Assembly (NCBI GenBank): GCA_016648135.1
Contig: JADDOH010002335.1
Location: forward strand, 1 to 64,000
DNA length: 64,000 nt
Direction: 5' to 3'
Origin: Agrypnia vestita
Taxonomy: Eukaryota; Arthropoda; Insecta; Trichoptera; Phryganeidae
Numbering within the stretch: the first letter of the stretch is position 1; each line of letters begins with the position of its first letter. The position numbers and the translations under genes were made by a program. The notes beneath the pieces are model-generated. The model searched no databases and was not told the origin of the DNA. It worked only from the letters and a program-made list of their open reading frames with translations. Shown piece after piece: positions 1 through 11,887 of this stretch.

Positions 1-616
1 CAGATTTAAGAAAGCTGTAGGGAACGACACCAGCACTAGTCCACCAAACGCTCACAAGTAACTTTTTTGGAGTCAATTTTCGCTTGGGGCATGGCTTGGC
101 TGGTTCGGAAGGGTTCAGCCATTGCGATGAGCGCTTCCGATTATCGTACAGGATCCACTTTTCATCACAGGTAATGATTCGATTTAAAATCCCTTCATTA
201 TTGTGCCGGTTGAGTAATGCAACGCAGCAGTCAACGCGCGTTTGTTGATTTGCGTCACTCAATTCGTGAGGTACCCACCTTTCAAGCTTTTTCACCTTAC
301 CAATTTGCTTCAAGTGGATTAAAACAGTTTTATCACTAACACCGCAGCCTGTAGATAACTCGGATGTGGTTTGCGATGGATCCGCTTCCACAATAGCCTT
401 CAATTCTTCATTATCAACTTTGGTCTCCGGCCGTCCACGGGGCTTGTTCTGCAGGTCGAAATTTCCAGAACGAAAACGTTGGAACCAAAAACGCACTGTG
501 TTTTATTTTGCGGCACCGTCGCCATACACATCATTAATCCTTCGAGCCGTTTCTGTAGCACTGGTGCCACGGTGGAACTCGTACTCGTAAATAACGCGAT
601 ATTTCAAGTTTTTCAT
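1..616 (-). pseudogene. mariner transposase, N-terminal 204 codons, one nonsense codon
   Basis: The ATG at 616 begins MKNLKYRVIYEYEF, the usual mariner start. A paired helix-turn-helix DNA-binding region follows, containing WFQRFRSGNFDL and the GRP linker (RGRPETK). The catalytic domain starts with ITCDEKWILYDN, which carries the first catalytic aspartate, and continues to VWWTSAGVVPYSFL at the window edge. The frame is open across 204 codons except for one TAA at 503-505 (about codon 38). The element therefore looks recently active but is inactivated. The remaining aspartates of the D,D(34)D triad would lie outside the window. The enzyme would cut and paste its own element at TA sites. Confidence 0.9.
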
Positions 617-803
617 TTTGTAAACTGAGTGACGCAAAGAAAAAAACAATTGAGGAAAAAACAAATGAATTATAATTTTCAAAACACAAATACATGAGTA
701 AATAGCTGTATAAATTTGGATTTGGAATTCCTAACCAAAGAGAAGATATTTGAGATCAAATTTGCCAGTACGGCAAAACGCCAATTTCATATGTAAGGAC
801 CTA
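1..803 (-). mobile_element. mariner transposon, cut by the left window edge
   Basis: This is the 5' half of a Tc1/mariner-superfamily element read on the minus strand. The transposase reading frame occupies 1-616. Beyond it, to about 803, lies a short untranslated stretch ending in a likely terminal repeat (minus strand reads TTAGGTCCTTACATATG near 787-803). The partner repeat would lie to the left, outside the window, so the outer boundary is inferred. The neighbouring DNA to the right is an unrelated dispersed repeat. Confidence 0.85.
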
Positions 804-847
804 ATACGAGTGGTGAATAAAAATTACATTTTTTTAAATTATTGTAA

Positions 848-1168
848 GAGATGCTGAATAGAATTACGCACTTCTGTCACTGGTCACAACACGATCGAAG
901 GATCGAGAATGGTCCACGGTGTTCTACGGCTTTCGGAAGGCATCTGAAACATTCGAGAAACATCTACAACAATCTAGAAGCCACGATGAAGTGTTCTAGT
1001 AAAGTTAAACAAAGTGGTGAAGCGATAATAAAGTGTCTATTTAACAGTGATGTATTGCGAGAAGGTGTATTTTAAACCATAGCGTTAATTTCCATAGTGT
1101 TAAGTGTCTTTATACATTGAATAGCTATCAATCAGTAATTAATGAATCGCTAATTAATTTCCAGCGTT
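848..1168 (+). repeat. Dispersed repeat R1, short copy
   Basis: The copy shares a string of similar blocks with 22170-22745: GGTCACAACACGATCGAAGG against AGTCACAACACTATCGAAGG, then gAGAAac..CAAcaATC.AGAAGC blocks, and finally the AATCGCTAATTAATTT block. The GAA/TTC clusters and the lack of coding suggest an LTR or UTR of a retroelement, but no partner LTR was found. Function is unknown. Confidence 0.5.
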
Positions 1169-1169
1169 C

Positions 1170-3380
1170 TCATTAGTTCCTTCCGCAACGACACATGATA
1201 TATATATATATATGTAAAATATGGTTAATTTATGTTTAATTTAATACGAAATATTTTCAATGTTCAATATGAAATTCAGATCCCTCTCTAAGTAGGGTTC
1301 AGATATCGCCAAAAGCCCGGACGACACAAAATTGAATAATTTGTCAAATACTTTTCAAGGATTTTAAAATAGTAAAGCACGCCTCTGACCTCAGAAGAAA
1401 AATTTTAATGGATCAAGGATGGCACTTTGCTTCTGGCGCCGCCTTTGATGAATTTATTTAATTAATTTGAACTGTGTAATTTAATTAATGATTCAATTAA
1501 CCAGGGACTTAGAAAAGAAGTCGTTAAAGAAATATTAGAGACGAAACGTTTTGCAATAATAATTGGTTCAATACATGACCAGCCGTATTGATTGTTAAAT
1601 GGATTATTAGTTAAGTTTTTCCCGTGGCGATAAAGCAAAAAGAGCGAAATAGCAAGACTTATTTAGGTTTTAGAATCGTGACGTTTTTCATATGAAGGGT
1701 TGATAAAGAAAAACAGCTGATCGAAAGAATCCATGCCAATGACATAATATTCCACATAGTAACCTGCGCCAGTTTTCTTTGATTTGTTTTAAAATTTAAT
1801 AGAAAAAATATTAAAGTTATTCGTAGTTTATAATCGTAATTATATATGAATAATATGGTCTTGTAAAAATTTACTTACCTAACCTTACCTAACAACTTTC
1901 ATCTCTTATTTCTCTATTCAATAATAGCTTTAACTCATTTTATATTAAGGCATTTTCAACCAGTCATTACGTAAAATGGTAAATTATTGATTTTTATGTG
2001 AAGCACAATATTCACCTTATTCAAATTATACCTGCTCTAATACACACCATATGCATACAATATGAATATAACTATATATTGACATCATATATATACAATA
2101 TCATCATATGAAACGAAAAAGGAAAACGAACTATTCCGGATATTATATGGGACTATTTTCTTAAAGTTATCTTCCGATAATTACAAAAAATTCTTCGCCA
2201 ATAATAAACATATACATATAAAAGAACTTAATATCTAATTGATTAATTAATTTGGCTTTAAATTTCACAGAACTTTGTTCTGAAAAAATAGCAACTCGAC
2301 AGTAAGAATGTGTTCTTGAATATAATATATGTGTGTTTTATCAGATGTGTCCAAGAATAAAAATGAAATACAATGGTGAGGTTATATATTCAAATTCTCG
2401 ATGGCACGGAGTGCGCGTGGTGTTGCTGCTAACGTTATCGGATGCCAACAGTTAGCAGCAACACCTAGTGTAGGAAACTATTCATAATTATAACATTTGT
2501 AACAATTTTTTATGTATAATATGTATATTCTGAGAACAAAATTGCTAGATTTTGATCAAAGTGGGATAATTATTAATTAAAATAAATTATAGAAGTCTTA
2601 CAGAAACAAACCTATTTATATGTAAAATGTGGTCCAGTAATTGTGGTCCAAGTGCAGTAATCATAACAAACACACTTATAAAAATATATACTCGTCTATA
2701 TAATTTTCAGGTGTATTAAATTATTATTTTATTTTGCTTTGGCAATAGCGTGACTCTCTAAAATCAATACTTAATAATTCAAGTGGCTATTTATTCAAAC
2801 TGGTTCCAAGCAAAGCGCATTATGATATCAGGCGCCGAAAGAGGGGAGGTTTAATTAATTATAAAAGCTACATCTTTGGAAAACTCTTGAAACCTTCCCC
2901 ACGACTAAGCGGAGCTAAAAGCCTTTGCTTGTACGTGGTGGGTCTTGGCTAACATTGTAAAATCTATTGAGACGTTAATGTGCGTGGCCGGAACACCATT
3001 TTGTAAATTCAGAAATAATGCTTCCGTTTGAAGACATTTTGGAGGGCTCTTAGTAACATTAAACAAATGTTCCTGTACACAAACATTAGATGCCATTAAA
3101 ATATTATTAAGATAAAAAAAATGTGTTTTTGAATGTTTGGATTATTGACGTAAAAATATTTGTTTGACTAGCTTAAAGATTTATAAGAATATTATGTGAT
3201 TCGGATTCTATATACTACAGCGAGACTGTACCTACTAAATTCTGATAACAACCAAGATCCTACGATATTCCATTACACAGTAAAAATGCTTTTAGAACTT
3301 TTTACGGGCTTCTCGTCATCTCTAAAACAAATCTTTCGAAGGACGTCATCTATAAAATGCGTCACGCGACGCGAAATCGG
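1170..3380. other. Unassigned AT-rich DNA with one strong hairpin
   Basis: No coding similarity, tRNA or complete transposon was recognised here. The only clear structure is a 15-bp perfect inverted repeat, GGTGTTGCTGCTAAC at 2419-2433 pairing with 2451-2465, around a 17-nt loop. Open frames in this stretch are short and lack recognisable domains. Confidence 0.5.
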
Positions 3381-3394
3381 TCAATTCAGTTCGT

Positions 3395-3690
3395 GACGAT
3401 AACAAGGCGAGATATCTCCGTAGCCTTAACAAGTGCGATCGGTGATTCGTGATATTATAACACGCGAAATTAGTAAGCGATTAAACTGACTAACTAAGTG
3501 TGACTACCAGTGATACCAGCGGAATAAAGGAAGAATAAACGGCGAGTAATTTCTACGAGCGAACATTGAATGGAATTTACGAGAAGTGATCTAAGCAATC
3601 TAAGTTAATTAGTGCGAATTAAGAAACAGTTCAATAAAAGTTTGTGAAATATTCGGAAAATATTTAGCTTCTGCAAAATTACGAACGGTA
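3395..3690 (+). repeat. Dispersed repeat R2, copy 1
   Basis: This stretch contains the blocks GAATAAAGGAAGAATAAACG, GAGCGAACATTGAATGGA, AGTGATCTAAGCAATC and GAACAGTTCAATAA (as CAGTTCAATAA). Similar blocks recur in the same order at 13060-13180, 44215-44400 and 53220-53400. It is non-coding. It could be a solo LTR or a 5' UTR of an LTR retrotransposon, but this is inference only. A foldback-MITE fragment follows directly. Confidence 0.5.
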
Positions 3691-3699
3691 CTTCAGTTT

Positions 3700-4270
3700 A
3701 ACTCGACTTAAGTGATCACTCTACACAATGCTACGTTCACCAACTCCATTGTAAGAATATCCACACATTATAAACATTTTGAAAGTTTTATATATAGTTC
3801 GATATATATAATAGTTCGAAAGAACATTTCATATATTGCACTGACCTCTGCTAGAAACATCTGTTGTTATTTTTTCACTTATTTTATTTTATTTTATTTA
3901 TTTATTCATTTCTTAATATATATTTAAAGTTTTTGTACATAAGAAAATATGTGAGTAGAAGTCACAAAGCTAATTCTTCATATTTGATACAATGGGGACT
4001 GCATATTCTATTCAGTATAAACGTCAATCTTTCGTTGCAACACTTTTTCAAAATTCACACGTATGAAAAGCCACAGCACTACATGACACCCTTATTTTTG
4101 AAAATTAACACATACCCTTTCCGTGATTTGGGACAGTGCAAGGAAGAAGAAGAAGCCCAGGGTTCATGACTTATATGAGCTGGCTTAAGTAATCACTTTT
4201 CACAAAGAAACATCCACCAATTCCACCATTAGAACATCCACACATTATAAAAAAATTTAAAGTTGTATAT
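3700..4270 (+). repeat. Two fragments of foldback MITE family M1
   Basis: The segments 3706-3860 and 4180-4270 each begin with a version of TTAAGTGATCACTYTAC and continue with the internal M1 blocks CACCAAYTCCA..GTAAGAA and ATCCACACATTATAAA. These match the internal parts of the fuller M1 copies at 27364 and 7797. The terminal CTCACAGAGACGAA sequence is missing, so both are truncated. Confidence 0.6.
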
Positions 4271-4370
4271 ATGTTCTTATCTATCTAAAGTCGTTTCCAT
4301 GACATTGTATGCCTACATAGATTTCGCAGCCGGTAATAATGTGTATTTAAACTGGAACTCTCATCACATC

Positions 4371-4690
4371 TCATCTTCTTCCCCTTGTCCTATTCGGGTG
4401 GGCATCGACAAGGCGCCTCCATTCGTCGCTGTCTTGCGCTGATTGCGCGGCTTCCGTCCGTTGGAGTCCCATCCTTTCCTCACACAGTTTCTGGAGTTGC
4501 CTCGCCCAATTGTGTCTGGGGCGGCCCACTGAACGTCTTCCCTCAGGAATCACACTCAGTATTTTCCTAGGAATTCGGTTATCAGAAATTCTTAGTACGT
4601 GCCCAAGTCACTCAGTTGCGATTTTTCTATTAAGAGTAGCAGTATTTCAATGCTTAGATCGTCTCGGATCGTCGAATTCGATAGTCTGCC
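4371..4690 (-). pseudogene. LINE reverse transcriptase C-terminus
   Basis: The minus strand encodes the tail found at the end of many insect non-LTR retrotransposon ORF2 proteins. In order it shows GHVLRISDNRIPRKIL, then RRSVGRPRHNWARQLQ, then EAAQSAQDSDEWRRLVDAHP and a stop at 4371-4373. The GRPR..W block and the AQDrdeWRrlV block are the diagnostic parts. A frame change is needed upstream of about 4600, and the RT core is missing, so this is a 5'-truncated dead copy, as is usual for LINEs. Confidence 0.8.
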
Positions 4691-4699
4691 GAATTATTT

Positions 4700-6890
4700 A
4701 ACGTATGCACTAGAATACGCCTGAAAATTATTATTTACCATTTTTAACTCCTTTTATAAACCAGTATATATTTTGAACAATATTTGTATGTGTGTGTTCA
4801 TATAATAATTGATTTGTATGTATGTATATTTTATTATTATATTATGACTTTCAAAGCTTGTGCTATATCTTCTCTCCCTACATTATTACTTTTTTTTGTT
4901 TTAAAATTTCTATATAATTATGTTTTTCTTATGCTTCTTGCTTTTTACTATATATTATATTTATCTTTATTTGTTTGTATCTGTATTCTAAGTATTTTCT
5001 TCTCACTTTGTCATTACTATGTTTACATGTATTATGTTTTTTTTTTCTCTTCTCTAAACTATATACCTTATATATTAATGTAAACTATACCTATTTATTG
5101 TAAAAGCTCTATAGGGCGTTAATTAATAATTAATAATAATAAAAATATATATTAATAAATCTGGTTTCAGTATTCTTCAAAATATCTACATAATTCATAA
5201 ATTACTCACATAATACTACCTAAAATGCTACGAGGCCATGGCCGTAAAACATATATTTCAATAATTAAATTGTGTAACTCCGACTACCTTACTATCAATC
5301 GTCAGGTACTTGAAACGAAAAATTTAATATTTATTTGCGTTAATTGGTTGTTAGCTGTACAACTTATAGAAGGCTGTGATAAAAAGAAGCAGAGCTAATC
5401 TATTAACTCATTGGATACTTCAAAAAATTCTGAAATTGATTTGACTTAAATATTCTTTATTACTTTTTACAAAGTTTTTTAATTGGCTGTCCAAAATACA
5501 AAGTAACCGCTTCAAATATTAAAATTGTCGTTCAATCTATTTAAAATATTATAAAAATATATCCGCTGAAAGTTGCACCCCACAATAGACAGAGGGTTAA
5601 AGATGGAAATAAAAAACGCCTCCCTTTCAGAAAAGGATAAGAAGATGACGGAAGGATAAGGTATTTAAATTGGGTTTCAGGGGGGGTATAAGGTTTAAGT
5701 TTATCCCTCGCTTCGCCTCATAATTACTTCATCCCCCCGACGCTTGTCACTTCAACTTTTATTCTTTGTTTTTGTTTTCCAGAAGCTTCCAGAACTCGGG
5801 AAACGGTGATTAGCGTTTTACGTTTTCTTTTCAGCCTGGAAAAAGGCTTTGCTGTTTTTTTTTTACATTTATTGACATAAATACGACTTGTATTTTCCAA
5901 TTATATTTATATTCGATGATCAATGTTTCTGGAGTGGTACATTGTAGTTTATAAGTCATCTGATTTCGTGACCACCGAAACATGTCGATTGATCCGTTTT
6001 GACACTCGAAGTTTCCTACTCCAATCACTCACCAGGATTTAAACTTACGAAAATTCGAACCACGAAGTTCCGTTGTCTTAGCTTTTGTTGGAAGATTGAC
6101 ACTTTTCATGCGGTACCTAAAATACGACGTATCGATATTTCAAGCTTTTCGGAAATAGACGTGATGATCTGTTTCCGAATTTGACGAACCCGTGAGAGTT
6201 AAGAGTGGTCAAAAGAGAAGTTCATCGGTGACCAAAGCAAGTGCAGCGTACACTCAATCTACTATAAGCGGAGCTCTGCAAATTTCAGAAACAGGCCGAA
6301 CTCCTAAGTGCAATTTTAACTGAGTATGTTATTAGTTGTTGTAGTATAAATATTTCGAGTGTCTAGACCATGCGCTTTATCGGCAGAGATTGAGGAAGGA
6401 AATCTTTCTTTCTTTATTCCGAACCATGCACTACAGTGGCAATTCCGACCATCATCGTATCCATCTAGTAGTTGGAAAATAAAACATATAGAGCCAGAGT
6501 ATTTAAATGATCTGCACGAATGGCATCTACTACTGTTATTCAAGAGTGCTGGAAGATTGCCCGATAGTTTACTGCCCGAAAGCTGATTAACCGTAAACCC
6601 AACTTCAAAAAAAAAATGGACGCTGATCTGTCACATGCATTGGGCTACCTACCTAAAGAAAAGCATTTGCCGTTCATGCAAATGATAGATCTTCACAAGA
6701 CAGAAAACGGTGACAGAGTTTGGTGGAAGCTTTCACTCAAATACATGATTCAGATAAAAAAATTCACAACCATAATATATAACTTTATTTGCCAATTTTT
6801 AAAAAAAAACTTGTGAAGAGCAAGTACATGTTGAAATATATACAAGAAAAACAATGAAAATACTATTATTATTAATATTTTTAATATTTA
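4700..6890. other. Unassigned AT-rich DNA
   Basis: Several overlapping short open frames lie around 5830-6820, but none shows a recognisable domain and they overlap on both strands, so I do not call a gene. The part 4780-5090 is a T-rich low-complexity stretch that mimics a hydrophobic protein. Confidence 0.4.
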
Positions 6891-6897
6891 AAGCATT

Positions 6898-7312
6898 AAC
6901 TTTGTGGCCAGACATTTTTACAAAATGTTATCTTTGTTAGTTATAACCACTAAAAATTACTTTTTTGTCTACCGGTTTCTTTGTCAGAACAAGTATGTAA
7001 ATAACACTACACACCACTACCATATTATTATTTACACACCAGCACCCTCACAAAATACTCTTCACATGCGTATTACTCTAACTAAACTGCATGTTGGCCT
7101 TTAGTTAGAGTAACAGAAGAATAATATGAATATGAATAGTATTTTGTGAAGTTTTAGGTGTGTAAATTATATTATGGTTGTGGTGTGTAGTGTTATTCAC
7201 ATACTACTGCAGTGGTTGTCCTGACAAAGAGACGGGTTACGTGTCAAAACCCGTAGACAAAAAAGGAATTTTAGTGGTTATATGCTAACATAAATAACAT
7301 TTTGTTAAAATA
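6898..7312 (+). mobile_element. PLE terminal-repeat palindrome A
   Basis: Two copies of one about 200-bp sequence face each other: 6916-7095 reading left and 7103-7312 reading right. At the centre TTACTCTAACTAAA pairs with TTTAGTTAGAGTAA. The right arm has a hammerhead-like order: CCTGACAAAGA, a weak stem, GTGTC, AAAAC, then CCCGTAGAC, with degenerate core bases. The left arm has lost about 19 bp covering that core. The 5' outer side carries the box AACTTTGTGGCCAGACAT at 6898-6915, shared with other PLEs in the window. No coding part remains. PLE assignment rests on architecture and is inference. Confidence 0.6.
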
Positions 7313-7796
7313 CGATTCTCTTTAAAAAAATAGCAGATTTTCCACTCATACAATTCGTTTCATCATTAATTATTCCGTCCTTTCCTTGGCATTGTTTTTT
7401 CAAATACATTTTCTTTCCTTGTTCTGACAAATTCTTGAATTATTTTGTTTTCTCTCTGTACACTCATAATCCGGCAATATATTTGCCCCCGCCTTCATTC
7501 CTTCATTGTATTCTGCTTCCGCGTATTAAACTGTTTTATTTACATTTTTATGAGAATCGTAATTGTAAAAAAAGATGAAAAACTCTAACAGATATACAGA
7601 AAATATTGTCGTGGCATTATGAACGCCATTTGTTCAATTTATTATGCATTCTGTAAACGTATAGATCAATTTAGTTTTCTTTCACTTCGGCAGTTCGTCA
7701 AATTTGAATAAATATTTCACCAATCAATTTTTAAGTTCACGATTTCTGGATGTTATCTCCGGAGGGATAATCTTTTATTAAGATATATTATACATG
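7313..7796. other. Unassigned AT-rich spacer
   Basis: Nothing recognisable was found between PLE palindrome A and the foldback MITE. Confidence 0.4.
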
Positions 7797-8116
7797 GCTC
7801 ACAGAGATTAAGCTATTTATATGGGAAAGTATGTATGGAAGTCTTTTTTGAGGGTGTATAGGGCATACGACCTGTCATAAGGCTGACTTATATTATCACT
7901 TTATACAATGTAACGTTCACAGATTACACACATGATCGACCATAAATTTGGAAATGGTATTTATGAAACTCTCTTACATTATTTAATACAACCACCCAAT
8001 CGCCATCAATGACCACTTAAGCCAGCCTTACGATAGGTCATCAGCCCTGTTAATGCCCAAAAACTACTTCCATACATAATTTCCCATGTAAATAGCTTCA
8101 TCTCTGTGAGACAGGT
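7797..8116. mobile_element. Foldback MITE M1, near-complete copy
   Basis: The two ends are inverted copies of about 110 bp. The left reads CTCACAGAGATTAAGCTATT, then TATGGGAAA.TATGTATGGAAGT, and the right end repeats this in reverse up to TCATCTCTGTGAGAC. The non-coding interior contains the AATGTAACGTTCACagattac block. Related copies lie at 14446, 27364, 43610, 48475, 56028 and 62212. It must be mobilised by a transposase encoded elsewhere; the superfamily is not clear. Confidence 0.7.
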
Positions 8117-8185
8117 ACAGTTTATCCTAATATAAATTTTATTTTTTATTCGAATTTTTTCTATATTTTCGATGATTATAGCGTT

Positions 8186-8505
8186 AACTTTGTGGTTGGA
8201 CATAATTTTTAATTTTAATTAAACGACGTTGTATTAACCACTTAACTAGTAACTCTACTCCACCGGTTTCGATATCATTGTGTCTTCATCAGGACGGACG
8301 CAAACTATTTCCATTTCGGCGTCCACTTCTCAATTACCCCCCACCATAGCTGTAGCCACGCCCCCGTTCATTGATTTGTGTACTAGAATAGATGATGGAT
8401 GGTTATTTTGCGTCCTTCCTGATGAAGATACAGTGGTATCGACCGATAGACGTAGAGTTACTAGTTAAGTGGTTAATAAAAAGTTTTTAATTAAAATTAA
8501 GAAAA
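8186..8505 (+). mobile_element. PLE terminal-repeat pair B with hammerhead-like motifs
   Basis: Inverted copies lie at about 8205-8300 and 8400-8505. The shared outer block reads GTAGAGTTACTAGTTAAGTG on the right and its complement on the left. The right arm has CTGATGA at 8419-8425, a perfect GATAC/GTATC stem II (8427-8431 and 8436-8440), and GACC in place of GAAA. The left arm, on the minus strand, keeps CTGATGA (8286-8292) and GAAAC (8266-8270) but has a poor stem II. The 5' box AACTTTGTGGTTGGACAT is at 8186-8203. The 100-bp middle is non-coding. Confidence 0.65.
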
Positions 8506-8509
8506 TTTT

Positions 8510-9838
8510 CTATTTATTATTAGGTAATATTAATAATTGTACCACAGAATTATGTTCCTCTTATATATAAAAAAATATATATATTAAAAAAATATTTCTC
8601 GAATTATTAAAGGTTGGTTATTTTTAATGTATTTTTGAAATTTTTGTTGCTTGATTTAATTGCATTTGAGCATTATTTAACATAGCGTTATGCACTCATT
8701 TTCCTTGAAAGTTCAAAATAACAACCCTTCGTTTCGATCCAAATTTAGTGAAGCTAAAAGAGTAATGGTGTTTACATAACTGTTGTAAAGTATTAAAAGA
8801 CTTCTTGAAATATATTGGTTTACATTTTTATAAATAGAAACATGTCATAACGTTAACGATTTTTTAATTATTTGAATAATATAATCGTCAAAATAAATTA
8901 TTGGTGTGTGTACAGGGACTCTCGTAATTAGTTGCAAATACTTGCGGGAAGTCTTCTTCATTAAATTTTGAATAGAAATGTTTTCTACACTTTGGGTGAT
9001 ACAACAAACTTTATCGGCTTAGGTGTGTGTAGTGTGCTCTGAGAGAAGAAAATGACTACCCGTCTAAGGACGTATTCTTGTGTCGGCACGTGTCGTATAT
9101 TGTGTGAATGACTCATGTGTGTGTGTGAGATGATTCAGTAGAGGCAGATATATAGAAGGAGATGAGCCACATCAAATATTACATTATTTTCAAAATTTCT
9201 GTCAAAAAAAAAATCTCTTTCAAATTTCTGCACAGTTCACGAATTTTATCATAATGATTTTTTATTAATTTGCACTAATTGTCAGTATAGAAAATCATCC
9301 ATTTGTCTGTAGTACACTTTAAGTTTTAGTCAACAATCGTACGTGATATTTTGTAGATTTTGTTCGTACTGTCTTATCATATTCCCTTATTTTTCATGAA
9401 AGTACAGAAATCATTATGCTTGCAGAAAAAAAGTAGCAGTTTTTTCCAAAATGTGTTTTCTTGTTGAAAAATGTTAAAATATAGGGAACAAATGATATGG
9501 TATTCTTTGACAATTATAAAAAAATTAAAAGTATCAAGGCCGATGATGATACTGATTTTAGGAGGTAATCGTACCTGTGTAACGTTGACTAAGTTATCAT
9601 TATCTTAAAAATTGATAAAAGATACCTGGAAGAGGTCCCCCGATGATTAAAGTCACTCCTTAATGAACTTACTCTGTCTATACTTTTGTTCTTATACTAT
9701 CTACCTTGGTATTAATTTACTTATTCACACTTTTTGTTTGTTCATATGCATATGTACTCGTATGTACTTTTTACTCTAATTTTTTTTATGGGTCGCAATC
9801 CTAGGATTCGTCCACAACAAGCACTCTATTTCTTCTTA
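8510..9838. other. Unassigned AT-rich DNA
   Basis: A piece at about 8945-9015 (AGTCTTCTTCATTaaattttg and following) resembles the right part of the M2 MITE copy at 12086-12420. Otherwise no gene, tRNA or complete element was seen. Confidence 0.4.
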
Positions 9839-9885
9839 ACCTAACCTAACCTAACCTAACCTAACCTAACCTAACCTAATCTAAC
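9839..9885. repeat. Interstitial telomere-like (CCTAA)n array
   Basis: About eight perfect CCTAA units are followed by CTAATCTAAC. CCTAA/TTAGG is the standard insect telomere unit. The array is short and flanked by ordinary AT-rich sequence, so it is interstitial, not a chromosome end. Confidence 0.9.
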
Positions 9886-9889
9886 GAGG

Positions 9890-11125
9890 TAGGTAACGAT
9901 AAAGGTCTGAATACAAAATTTGCATATTGTATTTGTTGCTATCTTACTCATAAACTCTGCAAATATTCTTACCATCGATTATGTCTTGATGCAAGCTATT
10001 ATAAAAGTTATTTAGCTAATGTACGCCGATTTATCGGCACTGAAACTGAATTATAGACACAAATGTGCGCAAATTTCACGATACCAAAGTTTTAATGATT
10101 TTAGTTATGCAGTTACCGATAGGACTAGGTTACCTGTATCCTGTAGCTTCCAAATAATAAAACTGAAATGATAACTTGTTTTTTTAATAATAATAAATAT
10201 ATGTGTTGTGGTCGATTGATAAAAATGGTTGTAGGTGATAAAATTGTTTATATTTAATCATCGGAATGGACCGAAAAAATCCCAAAACCGCATGAAAAAT
10301 CATAAATCGCCAAGAGATATTGCGCAGCCGAAATCTTTTCTAATTTCTTCTTAATTACGTTAGAAAGTGCTGAAATGAAATTTTGAATGATGAATAAATT
10401 AATCGCTCACAGCAGAAGGGTGAATTCTAATTCGGGCAGATAAAGGCGCCCGCGCTGGTGGTGGTTTGTTACAAGAGGTGGTTTGCACGTTAAACAGGAC
10501 CATCCCAACGAACAACCCTTAAATTAGTACCACCTATATGTGTATATCGTATTTACAATTTATTTTATCAATAAGGCATTATTGGTTATTTATTATTTAT
10601 TATAAATTTATAGTAAAAAGTGTATCATTAATTTTTATTTAACGTATTTAATAATCGACGCCTTTGTGGGCTTTTACAGTACAAGAAAATCAAAAGGATT
10701 TTTATATATCTAACATAAAACACGTTTTACAGTAAATAATTAAAAAATTATAATATAAATAAAACATATTTAAGATAAATTAATTATATGAAATGTAACA
10801 ATACACAACAATAAAAAATTAAGAATATGTAATAAATTAAATGAAAAATATATATAAACGATGATTAGTACACAAGCAAACAGAAATAATTAGAAACCTT
10901 TACCAATTAGTCATAGAGTAAAATAAAGATAATTAAGCCAATATACCAGATAAATAAGATAAGGAGATACAATAAACCAAAAAATAAATGAAATTATATC
11001 GTATTCAAAGTGTTCACAAAATATTAATATTTTGTGAACACTCTAGGACGATCTTTTAGGATCATTAATGAACTGTTGACGGTCTGTTTGTTAAAAAATA
11101 AAATATTTGCATATATTTATTTGTA
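9890..11125. other. Unassigned AT-rich DNA with a perfect palindrome
   Basis: There is no coding signal. A perfect 34-bp palindrome, AGTGTTCACAAAATATT and its complement, occupies 11009-11042. It lies 86 bp left of the M2 MITE. Confidence 0.5.
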
Positions 11126-11127
11126 TA

Positions 11128-11604
11128 CAGGGTGACTCATAGCTAGTAGCTAAAGATTTACAGGTGGATTCCTGCCTTGATAATTAGTCGAAAATGTTCA
11201 ACCAACCATGAATATCAATAGTCATGGAAATAGGCAATATCAAAGTTTGCACTTTATTTTAATATTTCTGAATCTTTTTTTTGCACAAAGCTTTTATCGA
11301 TTGTGAAAAATTCATTCGCTTCAAAACGACTCAAATAAAACTATAAAAAATTATATTTTCAATTTTTGTAAGGTTTTTATAATGTTATTCGACTTTTATT
11401 AAAGCGAATGAATTTTTCACAATGCATATAAGTTACGGTAATGATAGTTCAACTTTTTCCAAAAAAAGTAAAAAATATCGAAAAAAAGGCATTTTGTTAT
11501 TGCATATTTCCGTAACTATCATGGTTGCTTGAACATTTTCGACTCATTATCAAGACAAGAGTCCACCTGTAAAGTCCACCTGCTACTAGCTATGAGAAAC
11601 CCTG
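11128..11604. mobile_element. Palindromic MITE M2, CAGGGTG ends
   Basis: The left end reads CAGGGTGACTCATAGCTAGT and the right end is its near-complement, GCTACTAGCTATGAG followed by an imperfect CCTG. Both ends abut TA-rich sequence, compatible with a TA target. The interior is also a long imperfect palindrome: AAGCTTTTATCGATTGTGAA on one side and TTCACAATGCATATAAGTTA on the other, around AAAATTCATTCGCTT. The element is about 477 bp with no coding capacity. Degenerate relatives lie at 12086-12420, 41128-41380 and 42585-42900. Confidence 0.75.
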
Positions 11605-11839
11605 TATATTTTTTTTGTTTTATTTCTATTTAATTTAAATATAAAATTTTGATTGGACTGTGTCTGTCTCACTAGAAATATCTGTGTTGAGACATGCATA
11701 GTTTACCATGGTATGTAGAAACAAAACATAGTACGTAGATATATAATAAAATAATTTTTATTTGTATTTGATGAAGTATTGTATATTAAAGTAACATAAT
11801 AAAGTAAAATAAAAATAAAATAAACTCATATATATGAGG

Positions 11840-11887
<48 letters not shown>
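11840..11887. repeat. (TA)n microsatellite
   Basis: A TA dinucleotide run, interrupted once by AA near the middle. Confidence 0.9.

Noticed and set aside
5831..6586. Cluster of overlapping ORFs on both strands
   Set aside because: All are under 80 residues, overlap each other, and match no domain that I recognise.
9839..9885. True chromosome end or CRISPR-like array
   Set aside because: The repeat is a 5-bp tandem without spacers, and unrelated DNA continues on both sides.
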